A DNA stretch of 64,000 nt from Hufsiella arboris (GTDB taxonomy: Bacteria; Bacteroidota; Bacteroidia; Sphingobacteriales; Sphingobacteriaceae), in the NCBI RefSeq assembly GCF_009834875.1, contig NZ_WVHT01000006.1:62001-126000 (forward strand), read 5' to 3'. How positions within the stretch are numbered: the stretch's first letter is position 1; every line of letters begins with the position of its first letter. The position numbers and the translations under genes were made by a program. The notes beneath the pieces are model-generated. The model had not been told where the DNA came from, did not search any database, and saw only the letters and a list, made by a program, of their open reading frames with translations. Of the stretch, positions 53,604 through 60,910 are shown in pieces.

Positions 53604-54191
53604 CAATTGTACTGAATTTATTTGTGCTTGTTTAATCGCATTCAGGGTTAGCAGGATAACACTTTGCTTAAAATTGGTGGTGTCGGTATGGCCGATGACG
53701 GCGGTCATTTTAGCCTTTAGGTCATTTAAGCCTGCTGTTAAGGCCTCCTGACGGCTGTTGAATTGTTTATCGTAAACGGAGATACGCGACCCGCCGCCAG
53801 CCATCCCATAATTATAATCCAGGGTATAAGTCCATATAGGGTTTTGTCCCCGGCCTAAATAAAGAATACTGTGTTCGCTGAACCTGTCGGGATTCCCTAA
53901 TATAATATCCTCCCGTTCCAGGAATTTTGGTTGAATAAACCAGCCGTTTTTATCAAAACCTATTTCCGTAAAGCCAAATTCCAGTCCTTTACGATAGGCA
54001 TAAACATTCATGGTCATGTGCCTCAAATCATTTCCAAAGCTATTAAACCAGTCCAGTTTAGCTTGGTTATTTTGTTCTACCGCTTCGAGCATCTCGTTTA
54101 AAAGATGTTTTTCATAAGGCACAAGGCAGCTTTTGTTGATATAATCCGTAATTACGTTTTGCGATTGTGGGCTTAAAATCAGATTTTCCAT
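53592..54191 (-). CDS. Hypothetical protein, 199 aa
   Basis: Start at ATG 54191 (MENLILSPQSQNVITDYINK). Unknown family. Helical N-terminus, then an aromatic-rich middle (FDKNGWFIQPKFLERED, WTYTLDYNYGMAGGGSR). Its leader is one arm of a long inverted repeat, and its 3' end is an intrinsic terminator, so it is a single-gene unit. It may belong to the element's control region. Confidence 0.65.
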   Translation of the reverse strand: MENLILSPQSQNVITDYINKSCLVPYEKHLLNEMLEAVEQNNQAKLDWFNSFGNDLRHMTMNVYAYRKGLEFGFTEIGFDKNGWFIQPKFLEREDIILGNPDRFSEHSILYLGRGQNPIWTYTLDYNYGMAGGGSRISVYDKQFNSRQEALTAGLNDLKAKMTAVIGHTDTTNFKQSVILLTLNAIKQAQINSVQLALF

Positions 54192-54198
54192 AACATAC

Positions 54199-54330
54199 AT
54201 TTAGTTTTTTTATGCAGGTATGAAAAGCGTTTGCCTGACCTGTCAAGGGCCGTGATGCAATCACGGTTTATATACCCTTGACGGGTCAAAAAGGCAAAAC
54301 GCAATACCTTTGCATACTAAAAAACTAAAT
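54199..54330. repeat. Long imperfect inverted repeat with central hairpin
   Basis: Two ~55-bp arms: the left starts ATTTAGTTTTTTTATGCA at 54199 and the right ends at 54330 in AAAAAACTAAAT. Inside are GTCAAGGG (54242-54249) and CCCTTGAC (54275-54282), and a central perfect hairpin CCGTGAT-GCA-ATCACGG (54250-54266). Each arm reads TTGAC, then about 23-24 bp, then TACCT, then ACTAAAT, so it is a diverging duplicated promoter-leader. TACCTTTG at 54305-54312 matches the Bacteroidota -7 box. Confidence 0.75.
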
Positions 54331-54373
54331 GGTTAAGGAAAGCTGGCCAGCAAAAAGAAAAGTATTAAGGACA

Positions 54374-54670
54374 TCAATCAAGCAATTTGTCCTCTAAGGA
54401 TTTGACCTTTATATCTGAGATTCTATGCTTCTCCTTCAGTTCCGCAATTTGCCTGCGGTATTTTTCGCATTTGATCCGCAATTTGTGACTACCGTGCAGA
54501 TGTCCCATCTTCCAGCCTTCCGAATAAGAGGACGTTTCATAAAATTCTGTTGGGTCAAAGGGCGCATAACTGCCTGAATACCATTTAAGGAAAGAATAAT
54601 AAAGGTATCGGCCGGAAAAATAAGTGAGTGTAACGACAATGATTTTTGTCCAGGTGATGGTGATTTCCAT
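54374..54670 (-). CDS. Small membrane-anchored hypothetical protein, 98 aa
   Basis: N-terminal helix (IIVVTLTYFSGRYLYYSFL), a short linker (EGWKMGHLHGSHK) and a C-terminal charged coiled-coil (KYRRQIAELKEKHRISD). Unknown family. Located between the inverted repeat and the AT-rich repeat tract. Confidence 0.6.
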   Translation of the reverse strand: MEITITWTKIIVVTLTYFSGRYLYYSFLKWYSGSYAPFDPTEFYETSSYSEGWKMGHLHGSHKLRIKCEKYRRQIAELKEKHRISDIKVKSLEDKLLD

Positions 54671-54689
54671 AAGTGTTAATGTTTAAATA

Positions 54690-54960
54690 TGAATAGGTAA
54701 CTATGCAGATAGCGGTATAGGTAGCTATGCCAATAAAGGTCTATCGGACGATATAAATAAGCACATAGCTGTTTAGCTATTTATACCGATAGCTGATTAG
54801 CTGAATAGTTATTTATATAAATATTCGGATAGTTGAATATATAATTAAGTGGATATATAACTAAAGAGATATTCCTATAGCTGTATAAACAGCTAAGCGT
54901 TTATATAACTTACTGTCTATCCAGTTAGCTGTATATTGGTATATCCGTATATATAGCTAA
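54690..54960. repeat. AT-rich tract with repeated TAGCT, candidate replication origin
   Basis: Very AT-rich. TAGCT occurs at 54722, 54766, 54774, 54790, 54798, 54878, 54926 and 54954, with related AGCTA and GATAG words between. There is no reading frame. The tract sits directly downstream of the primase gene on the minus strand. Iterated AT-rich words next to a replication gene suggest an oriV or a protein-binding array; spacing is irregular, so classical iterons are not proven. Confidence 0.45.
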
Positions 54961-54965
54961 AGGAA

Positions 54966-55937
54966 TTACCTGCGCAGGCCGGTCTTTACCAGGTTACTGG
55001 TATCAGCAGAAGGTAGGCGGTAGAGGTTATCCAGTTCGGATACCAGCCTTTGATTATAATCCTTGAAACCGGCATAATTTGAGGCGCTGTTATGGGTCAG
55101 CGGATAGGCATTTAGAAAAGTCCGGCTTGCATCTTCACCGGCATCATCATTATCAAAAAATATGGTTCTATCATTAAAATCTGAAGCCCGTTTGATGGCC
55201 GCTTCGATAAATGTTACCCCATTTAATAAAATGACTGTTTCACCGTCATCCCGTTGTTCAAACTTCCAGCTGAGGTAATCGATCATTCCTTCAAACAAGG
55301 CCAGCCGAGCAGAGTCACCGGGAATTATGGTTAATCCCTTCGGGCCGAGGCATCCTTTAAAGTAAGGATTGTTGACTTCCCAACCACCATTCTCATTTTT
55401 CCAGCCTGCCGAAAAAAAGTATTTGCGGAGTTTTTTCTCATCCTCGATGTAATAATAAACCTCCTTTAAGTGCTGATGAGCAACCGGCCATATGGCCCTG
55501 GATTGCAGGTAGTTTGTAATGGCTGGATTATTACCAAGATCCCTTACTTCTGAAATCTTATAATTAGGTATTTTGGTTGCTTTTCTTGGCCTAAAGTTTT
55601 CGCGGCTTATAGAGGGTGCTGCTCCTGGTTCTATATTACAGGTTTCATTTATTCTCTCTAATACGTCTCTGAAACCGAGTGGGTACCAATAGGCCAGCGC
55701 AAGGTCAATCACGTTGCCGCCTTTAATGCCCGATGGATTAGCGCCACCCCAATCGTACCAAACACCGAGTTTGTCATCAACACAAAAAGAGGGTGTGCGT
55801 TCTTCACGCAGCATACTCAAATAAAAAAGTTCTTTGCCGGATTTGTAGGCCGGGTGATAGCCCAACCGGGCCAAAAAGTCAACCGGGGACACCTGTTCCC
55901 TGATTTCCTGCGCATTGTAGTTAATTAATGTATTCAT
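54966..55937 (-). CDS. CHC2 zinc-finger/Toprim DNA primase
   Basis: 323 residues. The N-terminal CHC2-like domain has VSPVDFLARLGYHP, FYLSMLREERTPSFCVDD and GGNVIDLALAYW. The Toprim part has LALFEGMIDYLSW and TIFFDNDDAGEDASRTF with the DxD acids. It likely primes synthesis of the complementary strand after transfer or during element replication. An inactivated paralog lies 0.3 kb upstream. Confidence 0.88.
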   Translation of the reverse strand: MNTLINYNAQEIREQVSPVDFLARLGYHPAYKSGKELFYLSMLREERTPSFCVDDKLGVWYDWGGANPSGIKGGNVIDLALAYWYPLGFRDVLERINETCNIEPGAAPSISRENFRPRKATKIPNYKISEVRDLGNNPAITNYLQSRAIWPVAHQHLKEVYYYIEDEKKLRKYFFSAGWKNENGGWEVNNPYFKGCLGPKGLTIIPGDSARLALFEGMIDYLSWKFEQRDDGETVILLNGVTFIEAAIKRASDFNDRTIFFDNDDAGEDASRTFLNAYPLTHNSASNYAGFKDYNQRLVSELDNLYRLPSADTSNLVKTGLRR

Positions 55938-55967
55938 TTGTTTTGCAATTTGTAAATGGATCTAATC

Positions 55968-56243
55968 TTACAGATAGCGTAAAAGTTCGATTGATTTGGC
56001 TATCGCCGCTACTTCCAGCCTATCAATGCGCCAAACGGCGGAATGATCCCCGTCTTTGCGTATAGTTAGTATTCCTTTTTCAGCCCAATTTTCGATATTG
56101 GCCCGCCCGTATTTTCGGAATGCTTCCGACTTTTTGAGGTAGGGTTTCAGTTTACCTACTTTGGTTAGCGCCTGGATCGCGCCCATTTCGGCAGCTTCCC
56201 GGATTATAAGTTTAAGCTGCTGCGTTGATAGGGTCAAATCCAT
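55968..56243 (-). CDS. Small HTH-like DNA-binding protein, 91 aa
   Basis: Has the pattern KKSEAFRKYGRANIENWAEKGILTIRKDG, resembling the excisionase/MerR-type winged helix used in element control. It is related to the protein at 57026-57307. It lies 30 bp upstream of the primase start, so the two may be cotranscribed. It could be a regulator or a recombination directionality factor. Confidence 0.65.
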   Translation of the reverse strand: MDLTLSTQQLKLIIREAAEMGAIQALTKVGKLKPYLKKSEAFRKYGRANIENWAEKGILTIRKDGDHSAVWRIDRLEVAAIAKSIELLRYL

Positions 56244-56751
56244 CGCCAGAAGATTTAATGAGCGTTATTTGTTCCTGGTTGAAGCATACCGTTACTGAGT
56301 TGAACTTGAGCGCTCTTATTTTTGCTGCGCTTAAAAATTCAGGATAATTCAGGATCAGGATGTTGGGGTAATACTGCTTATTAAAATATCGCCAGTAGAG
56401 GTAAGCGGTAAAGTCCTCGAAAATAACGAGGTGGCCAGCTTCACCAGAAATAAAGGTCATTCCTTTGGGGCCAAGACAACCTGTGAAATTGGGATGCCTG
56501 ATTTCCCATCCACCATTTTCGTTTGGCCAGCCAACTGCGCAAAAGTCCTTACGCTTTTTATTTTGGTCTACTTTATAATAGTAAACCTCCCGAAGGTCAG
56601 CGGTTACCAATTCCAATAGTCCCTCAGTTCGCAGACTTGCGCGAACAGCTGGTGTTTCGCCCAATGGAAGCGTTTGTTGAACATGATAATAAGGCAGTTT
56701 AGTCGGCTTTCTTTTCCGACAATTACGGTTTTGCTTGTTCGTTGTATTCAT
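56212..56751 (-). CDS. Degenerate Toprim-primase paralog lacking CHC2 and catalytic acids
   Basis: 179 residues from ATG 56751. It aligns by eye with the middle of the primase gene: REVYYYKVDQNKKRKDFCAVGW, NENGGWEIRHPNFTGCLGPKG and LVIFEDFTAYLYW match EVYYY, NENGGWEV, GCLGPKG and LALFEGMIDYLSW. The CHC2 domain is missing, and the DNDDAGED region is replaced by CFNQEQI, so catalysis is unlikely. It overlaps the 91-residue gene by 32 bp. Confidence 0.7.
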   Translation of the reverse strand: MNTTNKQNRNCRKRKPTKLPYYHVQQTLPLGETPAVRASLRTEGLLELVTADLREVYYYKVDQNKKRKDFCAVGWPNENGGWEIRHPNFTGCLGPKGMTFISGEAGHLVIFEDFTAYLYWRYFNKQYYPNILILNYPEFLSAAKIRALKFNSVTVCFNQEQITLIKSSGDGFDPINAAA

Positions 56752-56945
56752 CGTATTATTATCTAAATGGGAACCGGCAATGGGTAACGAACCCAAATAA
56801 TTCACTTTTACCGGTTGATGAAAAATCCGGGATTACGTGCGTTGGCCTGTACAGACCATGCCCAAACGGGCTGCCCAGGGTTCGCTGTTGTCCAGTCCCG
56901 CCTGTGCTTTTGCATAGCACGGGTTGCTGTAGCTGCTTCCTGATT

Positions 56946-57019
56946 CCCGGCACAATGCCGGGTAATGCTTCATCCCATGATGTCAAAAAACGTTCGTTAA
57001 CCTGCCCGCCGAAGCGGGC
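56946..57019. other. GC-rich noncoding stretch with two perfect hairpins
   Basis: CCCGGCA-CAA-TGCCGGG at 56946-56962 and GCCCGC-CGAA-GCGGGC at 57004-57019. They lie in the 56752-57025 gap, which has no credible gene and is richer in G+C than its flanks, just after the stop of the HTH-like gene on the minus strand. The second hairpin may help terminate that gene; the remainder could be a structured RNA. Confidence 0.5.
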
Positions 57020-57025
57020 GAAAGT

Positions 57026-57307
57026 TTATCTGTCCGAAACTGGCAGATAGGTTCCGCGATTACTGGCCGCTGCAATAGATTCCAGTTTTTCGCGGTCAAT
57101 CCCCGATTTTGAGATATAGATTTGGCCTTTTAAAGGTTTGAATAAGCCTTCGGAAATCCAGCGGTCAACCTGTGAGCGGCCATACAGCCGGTAGGCTTCC
57201 GCTTTACTGACCATCGCATTTTGAGAGCTTGTTTCTGATAGCGCTTTAGCGGTGCCACCAGTAACAGATTCGAGAAAAATACGTGTCAATTCAGCCTGTT
57301 TTATCAT
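57026..57307 (-). CDS. Small HTH-like DNA-binding protein, 93 aa
   Basis: ATG at 57307 (MIKQAELTRIFLESV) with AAAGGGAT a few bases upstream; longer frames are less likely. It contains SKAEAYRLYGRSQVDRWISEGLF, the same module as the 91-residue protein at 55968. Candidate regulator or excisionase-like protein of the element. Confidence 0.65.
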   Translation of the reverse strand: MIKQAELTRIFLESVTGGTAKALSETSSQNAMVSKAEAYRLYGRSQVDRWISEGLFKPLKGQIYISKSGIDREKLESIAAASNRGTYLPVSDR

Positions 57308-57463
57308 TATCCCTTTGGTGATTATGGGAGCAAATAACTCGGTATTTTGAACGCTCAAAAAGCGCAAAATTTTGTTGCGCCCAGAATTGCGCCCTTGCAC
57401 CCAGTTGATTATCAGTAAATTATACCAATTGGGTTTTTAAGATATATTGAACAGACAAAAAAA

Positions 57464-57485
57464 AGCCTCCCAGGGATGGGAGGCT
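57464..57485 (-). terminator. Intrinsic terminator after the 229-aa gene
   Basis: AGCCTCCC pairs with GGGAGGCT around a 6-nt loop. On the minus strand eight T residues follow. It is 22 bp past the stop of the 57508-58197 gene. Confidence 0.85.
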
Positions 57486-57507
57486 TTAAAATGAAAATAG
57501 GAGACGG

Positions 57508-58197
57508 TCAGTAATTTCTAATTTGTATGATGAGTTTTTCAAGGGTCGCTATTGCGGCATCCTTATCGGTTTGCTCGATACGATAAGTGCTTTTGCGCAT
57601 ACTGTCCCAAGAAATATTTTTTATTTTGTCAGTGGACAGATATGGAACTATGGTTCGGAAAACCAAACTTAGCGAACTGGCTATAACCACTTTGGTATCG
57701 TCGGCAGCTTTAAGTATAATACCGATCTGGTCTGCGCTGAGCTTGCATAATATTTTAGAAATCAATCCAGGCCGTGGAGGTGTATTATTGGGAGCGTTAG
57801 TTGTTTCCACTATATATTTGCCATAGCGCTTTTTAAAGGCCAACCCCATGTCCCTAATGTATAGAACTATATTTTCGCCGGTTGCAGCCAATGGGTGATC
57901 ATCCGGGTAGGCTGACAGGTTTTGCACAGCCTGGTGTTCCAGTAGCATCAATGAGTCATAATATTGTGTTACCACGGCTTTTATCTTTTTGAAAGAAAAA
58001 AGGTAAAAGGTATTCGTTTTTAAATCCTTTAGTACCTCCTGCAGTTCCTGGTCAAATTTACTTTCAATTATTTCAAGCTGCTGGGATTGCAGATCAGCCA
58101 CTTTTGTTTTTTCCGGATTTAATGTTATTTCAATTACTTCGTCCAGCCATGCATATGGATAGACATTAAAACTCTTGTTTCGCATATTCCATTCCAC
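57508..58197 (-). CDS. Hypothetical protein, possibly RteC-like
   Basis: 229 residues, soluble and helical. The C-terminal ~85 residues (CKLSADQIGIILKAADD, YLSTDKIKNISWDSMRKSTY) resemble a motif common to regulatory proteins of Bacteroidota conjugative transposons, including the RteC region that controls excision. The match is by pattern only. A single-gene unit with its own terminator. Confidence 0.55.
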   Translation of the reverse strand: MEWNMRNKSFNVYPYAWLDEVIEITLNPEKTKVADLQSQQLEIIESKFDQELQEVLKDLKTNTFYLFSFKKIKAVVTQYYDSLMLLEHQAVQNLSAYPDDHPLAATGENIVLYIRDMGLAFKKRYGKYIVETTNAPNNTPPRPGLISKILCKLSADQIGIILKAADDTKVVIASSLSLVFRTIVPYLSTDKIKNISWDSMRKSTYRIEQTDKDAAIATLEKLIIQIRNY

Positions 58198-58311
58198 TAA
58201 TTTTTATTGTCACACATCTGAACCTTCAAATATCCGTGACCCTAAAAATCAATTCAATAGGTAATTTCCCTCATTTTTAAACAATAGGTGAAAACCACTA
58301 CCTTGTGATTT

Positions 58312-59229
58312 TTAGTTAAATAACTTATGCAATAGCGAAACCTTGTTTTTTACATTCGTTTTTTCGTAAATATTTTGAATATGGTTTTCGACAGTTTTAC
58401 TTGCAATAAACAGTTTTTCAGAAATTTGACGATATGTACAGCCTTGCCGGATTAGCAGCACAATTTCGATTTCACGGTTAGTCAGTTTGTAAAACCTACA
58501 CAATTCCTCAAACAATTCGTTTTTAGGCTTAAAACTTTCAATTGAAACAAGTCGCTCGTACTCTGCCCTGGCATTCTTTATAGACCGAAAAATAAAAAGT
58601 ACGGTTATGCATATTATCCCTGTGTTTGTACATAGTACCTCGACTAATTGATTGGTTTCAACTATGCCAAATAATGCTAAAGAAATCCATGGAGTTATAG
58701 CGCAATACATCGAAATCTCTTCAAAATACTTGTGATTGGTTCGGTCAGAGATATGCTTTCTCCTGATTGCCTGATACATTACGTAAAGTAAGACGATTGC
58801 ATAAATTAACGGCGCAATCATTCCGTATTTAATATCAAAATTTAAATTTCCGTTGATGGCATAAACCAATACAAAAAATATTATATAAGGACCTATTAAA
58901 AATAGGGGTACGCCAAAAAGTGCATGCCATCGTAAAGTTTGTAAATCGAAAGCTTTATAAAAATAAAACGGAAAGTACGAAGCCATAAGAAATCCACTTC
59001 CGTATGCCACCATTTCCTGAACTGAAATAGGTATTTTGATTTTAGGATCGGGGAAAAGTCCGCCAGTAATATTATAAAAAAGTAAAAGTATTAGCAAAAT
59101 TAGATAAAGCAATCTATTCTTGTCCTGAGGTCGAAATAAATAGTAAAAAAGCTGAAATAAGAACATTCCGGCTTCCAACAGTATGAAGATGAACGTGACT
59201 ATATGAATTTGAGTGCCAAAGACTAACAT
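58312..59229 (-). CDS. Membrane-anchored LuxR-type regulator
   Basis: 305 residues: about seven membrane helices (HIVTFIFILLEAGMFLFQLF, LLYLILLILLLFYNITGG and others), then a cytoplasmic LuxR HTH (TNREIEIVLLIRQGCTYRQI, TVENHIQNIYEKTNV). A direct membrane sensor-regulator with no kinase. Cotranscribed with the GNAT gene (11-bp gap). Confidence 0.88.
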   Translation of the reverse strand: MLVFGTQIHIVTFIFILLEAGMFLFQLFYYLFRPQDKNRLLYLILLILLLFYNITGGLFPDPKIKIPISVQEMVAYGSGFLMASYFPFYFYKAFDLQTLRWHALFGVPLFLIGPYIIFFVLVYAINGNLNFDIKYGMIAPLIYAIVLLYVMYQAIRRKHISDRTNHKYFEEISMYCAITPWISLALFGIVETNQLVEVLCTNTGIICITVLFIFRSIKNARAEYERLVSIESFKPKNELFEELCRFYKLTNREIEIVLLIRQGCTYRQISEKLFIASKTVENHIQNIYEKTNVKNKVSLLHKLFN

Positions 59230-59240
59230 ACATTTATATA

Positions 59241-59807
59241 TTAGTCTACTTTTAGAAAATAGAGTTTATATCCTAATTCTAATTCAGCGTAAACTTCGAA
59301 TCCAAATTTTTTGTACCATGGAATATTATTGATGGTTGACGTTTCCAAAAATATTGGCAAATTCTCGGTTGATTTTACTTCAATCAAGTCAGAAAGCAAC
59401 TTACTTCCGATTCCTTTGTGCTGCCAGCCAGGTAAAACTCCTATAAACCAAAGATATGCCATGTCTATTTTGGGGTGAAGTTTTTTTATGGCACTTTCCC
59501 TATTTAAAGCTTTTAAAACCTTTAATATTCCAATAGCTTTAAAAATTAATTTAATATCTAACCAAACCGCTTTTATACTGAAGTGCTTCTTTTGAGGATA
59601 TAAAATTAAAGCGCAGGCTTTTTGATCATCCGATAGAAAAACATCTCCAAATAAGTAACATTGCTCGAAGGAGTATTCCATCAAGGCGGCTATTTCATTT
59701 TTATTTCTCTGATGGTTTATTATATAATTTACGCTTTGATTGTCGTAAAATGATTGTGATAAAATTTCAATAACGATTGTCTTGTCTGAATAATCTGCTC
59801 TCTTCAT
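59241..59807 (-). CDS. GNAT-family N-acetyltransferase
   Basis: 188 residues. The acetyl-CoA binding motif is GVLPGWQHKGIGSKLLSDLI; a C-terminal FLETSTINNIPWYKKFGFEVY completes the fold. Substrate unknown (amine, antibiotic or protein). It precedes the membrane LuxR gene, which may respond to its product. Confidence 0.88.
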   Translation of the reverse strand: MKRADYSDKTIVIEILSQSFYDNQSVNYIINHQRNKNEIAALMEYSFEQCYLFGDVFLSDDQKACALILYPQKKHFSIKAVWLDIKLIFKAIGILKVLKALNRESAIKKLHPKIDMAYLWFIGVLPGWQHKGIGSKLLSDLIEVKSTENLPIFLETSTINNIPWYKKFGFEVYAELELGYKLYFLKVD

Positions 59808-59892
59808 ATTATGATAACGATTATGGGTAAATTAATAGGCGTAATATATATTAACTCAACGTAAAAAATAATACGTGATTAAATACCATTAC

Positions 59893-59916
59893 GCAACATT
59901 AGACTGATAATGTTGC
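59893..59916. promoter_or_regulatory. Perfect 9-bp inverted repeat upstream of the GNAT gene
   Basis: GCAACATTA-GACTGA-TAATGTTGC, 86 bp before the GNAT start, in a 251-bp AT-rich gap. It may be an operator or a terminator of the XRE-containing unit ending at 60059; there is no clear T-run, so an operator is favoured. Confidence 0.45.
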
Positions 59917-60058
59917 TTATTAATTAATATAGTTAAGGATATTACGTTATTATGACGATTCGCTAAAGAGTGCGATTTTTAAATGCCCTGGGCGGGCCTT
60001 AAGATAATAGGTATTCAAGCTATGTTGAATTATCTTGAATTAGTTGCAGAAACGAAGA

Positions 60059-60328
60059 TTATTCGTTTTCAAAATGTTTATTGTAAAGAGCAATGATATC
60101 CTTTTTCAAATCTAATGGAAGATCATAGTTAGATTTCCAAATTAATTTTCCTGTAACAGCCTCGCCTGGCGACGACTGAATAATATCACATCCCTCAAGA
60201 ACATCTTCCATTTCGTGTATTTCGAGGTAAGGTTCATACTTGTCTTCCATTTTTTTAATTTCTGGATCAGTAACAAATTCCTGCATTCTATCGCTGTAGG
60301 ATTTCGGTTGTACAAATAATGTTTCCAT
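60059..60328 (-). CDS. Small acidic hypothetical protein, 89 aa
   Basis: Helical protein, acidic in the middle (DPEIKKMEDKYEPYLEIHEM). Starts 3 bp after the XRE gene stop, so the pair is an operon. With its HTH partner it could form a toxin-antitoxin-like unit, but no toxin fold is recognised. Confidence 0.6.
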   Translation of the reverse strand: METLFVQPKSYSDRMQEFVTDPEIKKMEDKYEPYLEIHEMEDVLEGCDIIQSSPGEAVTGKLIWKSNYDLPLDLKKDIIALYNKHFENE

Positions 60329-60331
60329 GTT

Positions 60332-60757
60332 TTAAAGTTTACTTTTTAACATATCTATCTTTTCTCTTTCACTTGCTAATAGTCTTTCGTAAAGCTTTTT
60401 ATTTTCCTCGATAACTTCCAACCATTTTTCAATCGGATTGAATGAGCAATGGTAATTTTGCGATCCTACTGCGCCTTGATTAACACTATTATCATTAAAT
60501 GTATTAAAGTAGGTGACGGCTGCTTGTTCGTCAAAATTTTTGATTGCTTCTACAGGTACTTTGAGGATTTTTGCGACTTGTTGAAGAATATCATCTTCAA
60601 TTACTTCTTTCTGTTCCAATAATGATACTCTTTTCTGACTCCATTCTTCGCCCAATTCAAAAGCCAACGCCTCTTGCTTTATACCGAGCATTTCGCGGAA
60701 ACGTTTCACGTTTCTGCCTTGGTGAATTTGATTGGGCTTCTCGGCTGATGAATTCAT
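60332..60757 (-). CDS. XRE-family transcriptional regulator
   Basis: 141 residues. HTH: VKRFREMLGIKQEALAFELG, SQKRVSLLEQKEVIEDD. The C-terminal tail is a coiled coil (EKWLEVIEENKKLYERLLAS) that may mediate dimerisation or bind a ligand. Divergent from the duplicated HEPN gene; it may repress that gene and itself. Confidence 0.88.
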   Translation of the reverse strand: MNSSAEKPNQIHQGRNVKRFREMLGIKQEALAFELGEEWSQKRVSLLEQKEVIEDDILQQVAKILKVPVEAIKNFDEQAAVTYFNTFNDNSVNQGAVGSQNYHCSFNPIEKWLEVIEENKKLYERLLASEREKIDMLKSKL

Positions 60758-60776
60758 TTCTATAAGTCTTTTTTAA

Positions 60777-60784
60777 CAAAGGTA
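60777..60784 (-). promoter_or_regulatory. Candidate -7 promoter box of the XRE gene
   Basis: TACCTTTG on the minus strand, 20 bp before the ATG, fits the Bacteroidota consensus TAnnTTTG. A -33 element is not clear. Confidence 0.4.
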
Positions 60785-60910
60785 AAAAAAATAGCATTGT
60801 AAGCTAAAAGCACTTACCAGTGGAGTCAGAATAAAATAGTCGTTTTTTTTTCTAAAGTAATCATTTTCAGAATAGGATAGAAACTCGTTGTAGACGTCTT
60901 TTGAACCATT

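Noticed and set aside
53432-53635. Reading frames through the mob upstream region
   Set aside because: They cross the inverted repeats and a terminator, and no homologous protein pattern is visible.
54680-54965. CRISPR-like array
   Set aside because: The repeated words are only 5-7 bp with irregular spacing; there are no long repeats, unique spacers or cas genes in the window.
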